Origin: Bacteroidales bacterium
Lineage (GTDB): Bacteria; Bacteroidota; Bacteroidia; Bacteroidales; UBA10428
DNA: 34,343 nucleotides
Reading direction: 5' to 3'
Assembly (NCBI GenBank): GCA_016931575.1
Contig: JAFGEO010000012.1
Location: forward strand, 1 to 34,343
In this document: positions 1-7,389 of the stretch, piece after piece
Layout of the letters: every line of letters starts with the position of its first letter
Position numbering within the stretch: position 1 is the first letter of the stretch
The notes under the pieces: model-generated
What the model was told of the DNA's origin: nothing
Seen by the model: the letters and a program-made list of their open reading frames with translations, nothing else
Database searches by the model: none
Position numbers and translations under genes: made by a program

Positions 1-2
1 AT

Positions 3-557
3 GGCACAATGCCGGAAGAAGATAAATGGGTCCACTACACGCTTACCTTCGACGGCATGCTGGAGAAAATATACGTCGACAGTGTCCTGAACAATCAGAG
101 TCAGCGCAACCTCTTTGTCCATCCCGGGTGTGACATAATGGTGGGATTTTCAGGACAGAGCGGGGAGTACCTGCGCGGATCCATCGCTTCGCTGCGGATG
201 TATGACAAGTGTTTCCCGGAGGACAGCATCGGGTACCTGATGAAGATGGACGCTCTTGATATTGATTACGACTGGGTACCCACCGTGATCGACAAGCTGG
301 ATCAACAAGAAAAACTGGAAGAATCTGTGAATGTATTCTACAATCCTGAACACAACAGTCTGATCATACAAAACCCGGATGAAAAACAGAACATTGAGAA
401 AATACTGATATCCGATCTGACCGGAAGATTGCTGCATTCTGAAAATCATCAATTTATTAAGGAGAGGACAGAAATACCTGCCCCTGACACAAATTCGTTT
501 GTGATCACCATTCAAAGTAAATCTGAGATTTTCTCAAAGCTGATACTCAAACAATGA
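3..557 (+). CDS. LamG-like domain protein with T9SS sorting domain, 3' end only
   Basis: This is the C-terminal part of a secreted protein; the reading frame is open to the window edge, so the true start lies upstream and the ATG at 9 is probably internal. The first ~75 residues (WVHYTLTFDGMLEKIYVD, then GSIASLRMYDKCF) have the pattern of a concanavalin A/LamG-like beta-sandwich, where such segments describe the ligand-facing strands. After an acidic linker (DYDWVPTVIDKLDQQEKLEE) the last ~80 residues look like a type A T9SS C-terminal sorting domain: VFYNPEHNSLII, a DLTGRLL strand, and a basic end (KLILKQ). Such proteins are exported across the outer membrane by the Por/T9SS machinery and often attached to the surface. 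What the full protein binds or cuts cannot be told from this fragment. A strong terminator follows. Confidence 0.75.
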   Translation, partial: GTMPEEDKWVHYTLTFDGMLEKIYVDSVLNNQSQRNLFVHPGCDIMVGFSGQSGEYLRGSIASLRMYDKCFPEDSIGYLMKMDALDIDYDWVPTVIDKLDQQEKLEESVNVFYNPEHNSLIIQNPDEKQNIEKILISDLTGRLLHSENHQFIKERTEIPAPDTNSFVITIQSKSEIFSKLILKQ

Positions 558-616
558 GTATGAGAGGCATTGGTAGAGAATGCGCTCTTTTCAAGTAATA
601 CCAGATTAATTATGAT

Positions 617-664
617 TGAAATTGGCGACTTTTTACCGGGACCAGTCGCCAATTTCATTTTTTA
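617..664 (+). terminator. Rho-independent terminator of the LamG/T9SS gene
   Basis: A perfect 14-bp inverted repeat (TGAAATTGGCGACT at 617-630 and its complement at 644-657) with a 13-nt loop is followed by a run of seven T (658-664). It lies 60 bp after the stop at 557 and only 10 bp before the next start, so it separates the partial first gene from the S9 peptidase operon. Confidence 0.9.
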
Positions 665-674
665 ACACAAGCAC

Positions 675-2948
675 ATGTCCATAATGAAACCTATGAATAA
701 TTCCATTTTAAGCTCAGGATCCCTTTTCCTGATCCTGTTTTTCCATCTTCTACCCACCAGGAGTGTGGGGCAACCCACCCTGGAAGATTATAACCGGGCA
801 GATTCAACGCGGAATTACCCGAACCTGGTATTTTACGCTGCAGAAAGGATAAACTGGGTGGATAGTACCCAAACCTGCTGGTACAGAACAAATACCGAAA
901 GCGGAATCGATTACCGGATCCTCGATACAAAAAAGCTAAGTAAAAGATCCCTTTTCAATGCTGCAAAGTTTTGCCGGGTACTGTGGGAAGAGATGGGCGT
1001 GGACTGCAAGCCGAAAGAACTTTACCTGCAGGATACGAAGCTCTCGCAGGATCTGCAGACACTGGAATTTGAGCTTCAGGGTCAAAAATTCCGTGCCGAC
1101 CTGAAGAAGTACAAGTTTGAAAAGCTTCCAAAGTTGAAGAGGGAGGAAGATGTTTACTGGGGAACTTCCTTCGATGAACGTTCCAATGAACCTGTGGTTT
1201 CACCTGACAGCAGCTATCTTGCCTACATAAAGGATTACAACCTGTATGTGAAGGAACTGGAGGGTGGCAGGGAAATCCAGCTGAGTTTCGACGGCTCGGA
1301 AGGTGAACTTTACTCTTCCTGCGTGAACTGGTCTCCGGATTCAAAATACCTGGCCCTCTTTAAAGTCAGGCCACAAACAAAAAAATACCTTCAGTTTGTA
1401 GAATCAACGCCGAAAGATCAATTCCTGCCTTTGCTGCACGAAAAAGAATACCTGAGACCCGGAGATGCGCTGCCAATCAGGACTCCGGCCCTGTTCGATG
1501 TGGAAGGCAGGAAGGCAGTGACTGTTGAAGGTTCAGACTACACAGATCAGTTTTCTCTCGAAAACCTGGTATGGGCCGGGGACAGCAAGTCGTTCTCCTT
1601 TGAATACAACCAGCGCGGGCACCAGCGGTTCCAGGTAATCAGGATCGATGCGGCGACCGGAAAAAAGCAGATCGTGCTCGATGAGCACAGCAATACTTTT
1701 ATCGACTATAGCAGTAAAAAGTACCGGTACGATTTAAAATCTGAAAATAAAATACTTTGGGCATCCGAACGCGATGGCTGGAACCATTTGTACTTTTTCA
1801 GCGCGGAGGACGGAAAGCTTATCTGTCAGGTTACAAAGGGAGAATGGCTTGTCCGGGAAGTAATACGCGTTGATGAGGAAGGTGAAAGGATCCTCTTTGC
1901 CGGCAGCGGCATGAATGCTGACGAAGACCCGTATTTTATTCATTACTACTGGATAAACTTCGATGGTTCAGGGCTTAAAGAGCTGACCCCGGAAAAAATG
2001 AACCATTCGGCAGTTTTCAGCCCCGACCACAAAGCCCCCTCTTTTGTAGACACCTACTCTGCTGCAGATCAGCCACCCCTGACGGTTGTCCGGGATATTA
2101 ATTCCGGTAAAGTCCTTATGGAAGCTGAAAAAGCTGATATTTCAAGGCTCCTTGCGGCCGGGTATATCCTGCCTGAACCCTTTGTGGCCAAAGCCAGGGA
2201 TGGAAAAACAGATATCTGGGGCAATATCTACCGCCCTTCCGGTTTTGATCCGGAGAAGACTTACCCTATCATTGAATACATCTATGCCGGACCACACAGC
2301 TCCTTTGTTCAGAAGTCGTTCCGGCCTTATATGTATGCCTTCACCGGACTCGCTGAACTTGGATTTGTTATTGTCCAGATCGATGGCATGGGGACCTCGA
2401 ACCGTTCGAAGGCTTTTCATGATGTATGTTATCAGAATCTGAAAGATGCAGGGTTTGAGGACCGCATCCTTTGGATGAAGGCAGCGGCCAGGAAATATCC
2501 CTATATGGATACAAGCCGGGTGGGCATCTTCGGAGGTTCGGCAGGCGGCCAGAATTCAACGGCGGCTCTCCTTCATCATCCTGAATTTTACAAGGCTGCC
2601 GTATCCGCATGCGGATGCCATGACAACCGTCTTGACAAAATCTGGTGGAACGAACAGTTCATGGGATTCCCCATCGGCCCGCACTATGCTGAAAACTCAA
2701 ACATTGAACATGCTGATAAACTTGAGGGCGAACTCCTGCTGATCGTCGGTGAGGTGGATGACAATGTAGACCCCGCCTCAACCTTCCGCCTGGCAGATGC
2801 CCTTATTAAAGCGGGGAAAGAATTCGAACTGGTTGTTCTTCCCGGAACAAACCATACTCTGGGAGGAGATTTCGGGGAACGGAAACGAAGAGATTTTTTT
2901 ATTAAAAAACTTATGGGTACTGATCCTCCTGACTGGAACAAGCCCTGA
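675..2948 (+). CDS. S9 family prolyl-oligopeptidase/DPP-IV-like serine peptidase, secreted
   Basis: This 757-residue protein is of the S9 (prolyl oligopeptidase/dipeptidyl peptidase) family, which cuts peptides after proline. A signal peptide (hydrophobic SLFLILFFHLLP) is followed by a DPP-IV N-terminal type beta-propeller (roughly 140-500; repeats such as VVSPDSSYLAYIKDYNLYV and VNWSPDSKYLALF) and a C-terminal alpha/beta-hydrolase domain (about 510-755). The triad is visible: Ser622 in GGSAGG, Asp695 in EVDDNVDP, His727 in GTNHTLGG. I do not see the double-Glu motif (YEEE) that anchors the substrate N-terminus in true DPP-IV, so dipeptidyl specificity is not assured. Methionines 4 and 7 (684, 693) are alternative starts. 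It is the first gene of the set ending with the arabinofuranosidase at 7200; the next gene starts 157 bp downstream, so it may or may not share that transcript. Confidence 0.88.
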   Translation: MSIMKPMNNSILSSGSLFLILFFHLLPTRSVGQPTLEDYNRADSTRNYPNLVFYAAERINWVDSTQTCWYRTNTESGIDYRILDTKKLSKRSLFNAAKFCRVLWEEMGVDCKPKELYLQDTKLSQDLQTLEFELQGQKFRADLKKYKFEKLPKLKREEDVYWGTSFDERSNEPVVSPDSSYLAYIKDYNLYVKELEGGREIQLSFDGSEGELYSSCVNWSPDSKYLALFKVRPQTKKYLQFVESTPKDQFLPLLHEKEYLRPGDALPIRTPALFDVEGRKAVTVEGSDYTDQFSLENLVWAGDSKSFSFEYNQRGHQRFQVIRIDAATGKKQIVLDEHSNTFIDYSSKKYRYDLKSENKILWASERDGWNHLYFFSAEDGKLICQVTKGEWLVREVIRVDEEGERILFAGSGMNADEDPYFIHYYWINFDGSGLKELTPEKMNHSAVFSPDHKAPSFVDTYSAADQPPLTVVRDINSGKVLMEAEKADISRLLAAGYILPEPFVAKARDGKTDIWGNIYRPSGFDPEKTYPIIEYIYAGPHSSFVQKSFRPYMYAFTGLAELGFVIVQIDGMGTSNRSKAFHDVCYQNLKDAGFEDRILWMKAAARKYPYMDTSRVGIFGGSAGGQNSTAALLHHPEFYKAAVSACGCHDNRLDKIWWNEQFMGFPIGPHYAENSNIEHADKLEGELLLIVGEVDDNVDPASTFRLADALIKAGKEFELVVLPGTNHTLGGDFGERKRRDFFIKKLMGTDPPDWNKP

Positions 2949-3105
2949 TCAATGAAGACATTTTTAACTAGTATTAAGACGAATAAATGTACCTGAACAA
3001 ATATTCCATACTTATGACATAATACTCCAAAGGCTGACATCTTTTTCATGCATGAAGAAAAGATAGGCAGCTTTGTTGTAGCGAAGTATTTTTAAAATTG
3101 CTGGT

Positions 3106-3975
3106 ATGAATAAGAAAATAACCATAAAATCAATTTCCGGTTTGCTAAGTCTGCTGACAGTAAGTTTTTTGTCGTTTACTTTTACTTCCTGTGTAGAAAA
3201 AAGTGCTGCAGAACAAGGTAAACCTCAGCCTGTCACCCAGGAATTTATTGACTGGGAGATCACAAAACCGCCTGCTTCCCTTGAACTCGATCCGTTTTAT
3301 AAAAAATATGTCTATGTAAACGGGATCCATGTGATCAGTTCCCGGAAAGTGCCGGATACAGCCATTTACCAGGCCTGCAATATCATCATGGCCATGACGG
3401 AGGCTCTGCCGAAAGATATCCTGAAAGAGCTGACCGTCCGTAATACCCGGGTAGGTATTATGGCCCGGTACGAGGGCACTACCGATATCCCCGAACACCG
3501 GGAGCTGGCGTCTGATACAACCCTGAACTGGGATGTGCGTGCACGGGGCCTGGGAGGGACCATCGAATTGCCACTGACCACCTGCGCAGAAGAAAACCTG
3601 CTTTGCTACCAGATTGATAAATACCATGCCGAGGACATCCTGATCCATGAATTTGCCCATACCATACATGGTGTCGGCATTCTTCCAAAGTACCCTGATT
3701 TCAACCAGCGTCTCCAAAAAATCATGGATGCTGCCCTCGCTGACGGGAAGTATGAAAACACCTATGCCCGTACGAACGTGGATGAGTATTTCGCTGAAGG
3801 AGTTCAGGACTGGTTCAATGTGAATGCAGAGGTGCCGGCACCGGACGGTAAACATAATCATGTAAATACAAGAAGCGAATTAAAAGAATATGATCCTGCC
3901 CTGTATGAATTAATTGCTGAGTTTTTTGAACCTACTATGGTTCTGGTAAGCTGTCATGCAGTACCTTTTGAATGA
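3106..3975 (+). CDS. HExxH zinc metallopeptidase lipoprotein, anthrax-lethal-factor-like
   Basis: A 289-residue predicted lipoprotein: the signal sequence ends in TFTSC, with the lipobox cysteine near residue 29, so it should be anchored to a membrane, probably facing the periplasm or cell surface. His181-Glu182-Phe-Ala-His185 (ILIHEFAHTIHGVG) is a zinc-peptidase HExxH motif. Downstream, NVDEYFAEGVQDWFNVN supplies a likely third ligand, Glu231 (Glu227 is also possible). The pairing of HEFAHxIH with EYFAEGVQxWF resembles the ATLF-like (lethal-factor-related, M34-type) gluzincins found in many secreted bacterial proteins of unknown substrate. The next gene begins within its stop codon (ATGA overlap) and the arabinofuranosidase follows, so protease and glycosidase are probably cotranscribed. 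The substrate is unknown; a glycoprotein is the attractive guess. Confidence 0.75.
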   Translation: MNKKITIKSISGLLSLLTVSFLSFTFTSCVEKSAAEQGKPQPVTQEFIDWEITKPPASLELDPFYKKYVYVNGIHVISSRKVPDTAIYQACNIIMAMTEALPKDILKELTVRNTRVGIMARYEGTTDIPEHRELASDTTLNWDVRARGLGGTIELPLTTCAEENLLCYQIDKYHAEDILIHEFAHTIHGVGILPKYPDFNQRLQKIMDAALADGKYENTYARTNVDEYFAEGVQDWFNVNAEVPAPDGKHNHVNTRSELKEYDPALYELIAEFFEPTMVLVSCHAVPFE

Positions 3976-4814
3976 TATTGCCCATACCCATGAAATCCGC
4001 GCCCTTTATATCATTTTCACTCCTGGTTGTGATGACAGCTTGCTTTCCTGAGGAAAACATCCCCGTAGTGACCGATGTGACAAATGCGCGTTGGAGCTAT
4101 AATTACGAACCTTATGAAACCTGGGTTGGAAGCACGCTCGTAATTCAGTTCCTGCCTGATAACGAGCTTGAAATCTATGGCGTTGCTTACGAGGTTACCG
4201 GAAGATGGCAGGTCGAAGATGCCTGTGTCGTAATCAGCGACCTGGATACATGCCGACTGTTTGACAGTCTCCCGGACTACATGTACGAAATGGATGCACG
4301 CGTTCTGGAATACCTCGGGGCGAACAGGTTTATGGCGCTGGAAGATTCAAACCTGTATATCGAAAGGGATATCCATCAACCCGTTTTTAAACGGACCGTT
4401 TCGCTTCCGACCTATTGTCTGAAAGCTCACGAAGCGCTCTCTGGTGACCCGGATGCATTTGAAACTCCGGAGCTCAACGGAAGCTGGGTACTTACAAGTG
4501 CTTATAACGGGTGGGGCACTCACTGGCATTATCCCGACAGCTTGATCATTACTGAAGATCATACTTACCGGATGTACATGGAGGACTGCCAGTATGAAAC
4601 AGGAAGCTATACCGTTGACTCATTGAGGAATCCGGACGAAACCTATACCCAATACTTTGTCAGGTTCACGGCCCGGGATAAAGGGACCTTTACTCAAACA
4701 CTGGGGTTTGACTACCATAAGCATGGTACAATTCTGGAGCTGAATGATCTTCCTCAGAAACTCTTGGCGAGCACCAATGTGGATGCCATGAAGTACAATT
4801 TTGCACGAAAATAA
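3972..4814 (+). CDS. Small lipoprotein with two lipocalin-like repeats, function unknown
   Basis: A 280-residue protein that overlaps the upstream metallopeptidase by 4 bp (ATGA). An alternative start at 3990 (MKSAPFISFSLLVVMTAC) gives a more classical lipoprotein signal, with the cysteine at about residue 24 of the longer form. Two segments look related: NARWSYNYEPYETWVGS with later GRWQVEDACVVI (about 38-90), and LNGSWVLTSAYNGWGTHW with later MEDCQYETGSYTVDS (about 168-225). The W-start and G-x-W/Y layout recalls lipocalin-like domains of Bacteroidota lipoproteins, where several copies are common. No catalytic motif is seen. Its place between a metallopeptidase and a DUF1680 arabinofuranosidase suggests a binding or accessory role at the cell surface, but this is inference. 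Confidence 0.6.
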   Translation: MILPIPMKSAPFISFSLLVVMTACFPEENIPVVTDVTNARWSYNYEPYETWVGSTLVIQFLPDNELEIYGVAYEVTGRWQVEDACVVISDLDTCRLFDSLPDYMYEMDARVLEYLGANRFMALEDSNLYIERDIHQPVFKRTVSLPTYCLKAHEALSGDPDAFETPELNGSWVLTSAYNGWGTHWHYPDSLIITEDHTYRMYMEDCQYETGSYTVDSLRNPDETYTQYFVRFTARDKGTFTQTLGFDYHKHGTILELNDLPQKLLASTNVDAMKYNFARK

Positions 4815-4842
4815 GAAACAATAAAAATAAACCTAAGATTAG

Positions 4843-7200
4843 ATGAAAAAGACGACCACAGGATGTTTACTGTTATTGATGAGCTTTCAGCTTGCAATCG
4901 GTAACAGGACGATGGAGGAACCCATAAAAACTGATAATCCAAGGGAGGTTATTGCATTCGATGTCCTTCCTTTCGGGATAACGCAGGTTAAACTGCTTGA
5001 CGGTCCATTTAAACATGCAACGGAGCTAAATATACACTCACTTCTTGCCTATGAACCCGACCGCCTGCTGGCAAAGTTCAGGATTGAAGCCGGACTGGAA
5101 CCGAAAGCAGAACATTATGGTGGCTGGGAAGGGGAAACCCTTGCCGGACACAGCCTTGGCCATTACCTGAGCGGCTGCGCCCTGATGTACAACACTACCG
5201 GAAACCAGGAATTCCTGGACCGTGTGAATTATATCGTTGACGAGCTGACTGCCTGCCAGGAAGCATCGGGAAGCGGGTACCTCGGTGCCGTTCCCGGAGC
5301 CAAAAAAGTTTTTGATGAAGACATGGTGAATGGAGAGGTACGCTCCCAGGGTTTCGACCTTAACGGTATCTGGGCACCGATCTATACCCAGCATAAGATC
5401 ATGGCCGGATTGCTGGACGCCTACATGCTGTGTGCTAACGAAAAGGCCCTGGTAGCTGCAGAAAAATTCGCCGGGTGGATGGAAAACTACATTTCAAAGA
5501 TGACCGATGCGAATATCCAGAAAATGCTGCATTGCGAACACGGGGGAATAAACGAATCCCTTGCCGAGCTCTATGCCATTACCGGAAAGAAAAAATACGA
5601 AGATCTGTCCCTGAAGTTCTATCATAAAGAAATCCTCGATCCCCTGAGCCAGGGCATCGACATCCTCCCCGGCAAACATGCCAATACCCAGATCCCGAAA
5701 ATTATTGGTCTGGCCAGGTTGTATGAGCTCTCCGGGGACACTGAATACAAAGAAACCGCTGAGTTTTTCTGGGACAGGGTGGTGTACCATCACTCCTACG
5801 TCACCGGCGGGCATTGCGACCATGAGTATTTCGGTCCTCCGGATACCCTGCGAAACCGACTTAGCGAAAGCACAACCGAAACCTGCAATGTGTACAACAT
5901 GCTTAAGCTGTCACGTCACCTGTTCGAATGGCATGCTAGGGCAGAAGTTGCTGATTTTTATGAACGGGCTCTGTTTAATCACATACTCGCCTCACAGCAT
6001 CCTTCTACCGGCCATGTTATCTACAACCTGTCGCTGGAAATGGGAGGTCACAAAGTCTATCAGGATCCGGCATGGTTTACATGCTGTGTCGGCACCGGAA
6101 TGGAGACCCACTCAAAGTATCCGGCAAATATTTACTACCATAATGAGAATGAACTGTATGTTAGCCAGTTTATCGCTTCTGAACTGAACTGGGAAGAAAA
6201 ACAGGTCGTCATCAAACAAGTCACCCAATACCCGGAGGAAGAAGGTACGCAGCTTACTGTTCATACAAAATCGCCCCTTGAGTTCACCATGAAAATCAGG
6301 TACCCTTATTGGGCCGTATCCGGAATAAAGGTGAAAGTCAATGGTAAGGAATTAAGAATCAAAGAGACTCCCTCTTCATTCATTGCCATTAAACGAAAAT
6401 GGAAAAACGGTGACAAGGTTGAAGTCAGCTTCCCCTTTAGCCTTAGAACCGAGAGCATGCCCGATGATCCCAAAAGGATTGCCATTTTTAACGGTCCGGT
6501 TGTCCTTGCAGGTATATTGGGCGATACTACGGATGCAAATGCCTATGACCCCATGTACGTACCTGTGCTGATCACTACTGCTGACGATCTCCCGTCGAAG
6601 CTTGCAGCTGTTTCCGGTGAGCCTGGCACCTTCAGCATGGCCAATGTCGGCAGGCCCCGGGATGTCATGCTAAAACCCTTCTATAAGACCAATGATGTCC
6701 GGTATACTATTTACTGGGACATCTTCACAGAAGATAAGTGGAAGCAGGCACAGGAGGAGTATAAAGCAAAAATCGAAGAAGACAAGAATATCGAACGACA
6801 GACCATCGATTTCTTCCAGCCGGGAGAAATGCAACCTGAAAGGGACCATAACTTCCAGGAACATAACTCCTGGGTCGATGAGCATAAAGGAAGAAAATAC
6901 CGGGAAGCACATAATGGATGGATGTCCTGCGAAATGAAAGTGGTTCCGGGTGAGCACATTAGCCTTCTGGTGGACTACTGGGGAGGATTCCCGGGATCAA
7001 AAACCTTTGACATCCTGGTAGACGATACTTTTCTAACTACTGAAAACATTTCAAACCTGAACGAGGGGAAATTCATCACCTGTAAGTATGAAATCCCCGA
7101 AAACCTGCTTGAAGGAAAGAATAAGGTCACGGTCACCTTTAAATCCCATCAAGGCCATCGTGCAGGTCCCATTTTTGGTGTTCGCACCATCAGGAAATAG
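4843..7200 (+). CDS. DUF1680 beta-L-arabinofuranosidase, GH146/GH127-type
   Basis: A 785-residue exported glycoside hydrolase (signal peptide GCLLLLMSFQLAIG) of the DUF1680 clan. Glu346 and Cys348 in TTETCNVYNMLKLSR, and the pair Cys414-Cys415 in FTCCVGTGMETH, match the Glu/three-Cys zinc site of GH127/GH146 enzymes, in which a cysteine acts as nucleophile to release beta-L-arabinofuranose. Further clan features are the (alpha/alpha)6-barrel segments HCEHGGINESLAELYAITG and GKHANTQIPKIIGLARLYE; the latter and the TCCVGTGMETH form look more like the BT0349-type (GH146) branch than HypBA1, which I judge from memory. The C-terminal ~150 residues (from about 640) form an extra beta-rich domain (DUF6805-like). 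It starts 28 bp after the lipoprotein gene and is followed by a terminator, so it ends this operon. Another enzyme of the clan lies at 17639-20329. Confidence 0.88.
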   Translation: MKKTTTGCLLLLMSFQLAIGNRTMEEPIKTDNPREVIAFDVLPFGITQVKLLDGPFKHATELNIHSLLAYEPDRLLAKFRIEAGLEPKAEHYGGWEGETLAGHSLGHYLSGCALMYNTTGNQEFLDRVNYIVDELTACQEASGSGYLGAVPGAKKVFDEDMVNGEVRSQGFDLNGIWAPIYTQHKIMAGLLDAYMLCANEKALVAAEKFAGWMENYISKMTDANIQKMLHCEHGGINESLAELYAITGKKKYEDLSLKFYHKEILDPLSQGIDILPGKHANTQIPKIIGLARLYELSGDTEYKETAEFFWDRVVYHHSYVTGGHCDHEYFGPPDTLRNRLSESTTETCNVYNMLKLSRHLFEWHARAEVADFYERALFNHILASQHPSTGHVIYNLSLEMGGHKVYQDPAWFTCCVGTGMETHSKYPANIYYHNENELYVSQFIASELNWEEKQVVIKQVTQYPEEEGTQLTVHTKSPLEFTMKIRYPYWAVSGIKVKVNGKELRIKETPSSFIAIKRKWKNGDKVEVSFPFSLRTESMPDDPKRIAIFNGPVVLAGILGDTTDANAYDPMYVPVLITTADDLPSKLAAVSGEPGTFSMANVGRPRDVMLKPFYKTNDVRYTIYWDIFTEDKWKQAQEEYKAKIEEDKNIERQTIDFFQPGEMQPERDHNFQEHNSWVDEHKGRKYREAHNGWMSCEMKVVPGEHISLLVDYWGGFPGSKTFDILVDDTFLTTENISNLNEGKFITCKYEIPENLLEGKNKVTVTFKSHQGHRAGPIFGVRTIRK

Positions 7201-7226
7201 GTTTAATAAATAGGTTTAATAAATAG
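7201..7226. repeat. Perfect 13-bp tandem duplication
   Basis: GTTTAATAAATAG occurs twice head to tail (7201-7213 and 7214-7226) directly after the stop codon at 7198-7200; the last bases of the gene (AAATAG) repeat the unit's end. It is probably a replication-slippage product in the 3' untranslated region. Confidence 0.85.
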
Positions 7227-7263
7227 ATTTAGTCATACGAGGAGAATAGTGTTAATAAGCGCA

Positions 7264-7306
7264 GGGTTTCCTTATATTTCGAAAAAGGAAATCCTGTTGT
7301 TTTTTT
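7264..7306 (+). terminator. Rho-independent terminator after the DUF1680 enzyme
   Basis: GGGTTTCCTT (7264-7273) pairs with AAGGAAATCC (7285-7294) with one mismatch, and is followed by TGTTG and a seven-T run (7300-7306). It isolates the arabinofuranosidase operon from the HTCS gene downstream. Confidence 0.85.
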
Positions 7307-7339
7307 AGGATGGTTTTCTTTATTTTAATTATGAAACTG

Positions 7340-7371
7340 AGCCATGATTCTGTTTCATGGCTTATTTTTGC
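7340..7371 (+). promoter_or_regulatory. Candidate HTCS promoter: hairpin plus TAnnTTTG-type -7 box
   Basis: TATTTTTGC at 7363-7371 fits the Bacteroidota -7 consensus TAnnTTTGC exactly and lies about 20 bp before the HTCS start codon at 7390. No clear TTTG -33 box is visible. A hairpin with 7-bp arms (AGCCATG 7340-7346, CATGGCT 7356-7362) sits immediately upstream. It could be an operator, or a second terminator with TATTTTT as its T-tract; the sequence alone does not decide. Confidence 0.4.
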
Positions 7372-7389
7372 AGGATATAAGTTCATCGG

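Noticed and set aside
3045-3056. Palindrome TTCATGCATGAA between the S9 and metallopeptidase genes as terminator or operator
   Set aside because: It is a single 12-bp palindrome without loop or T-tract in an AT-rich spacer and has no second copy that I could find.
3145-3861. Long open frame of 238 codons on the minus strand inside the metallopeptidase gene
   Set aside because: It is antisense to a well-supported gene with HExxH motif and lipoprotein signal; its protein has no recognisable domain and its composition looks like a codon shadow.
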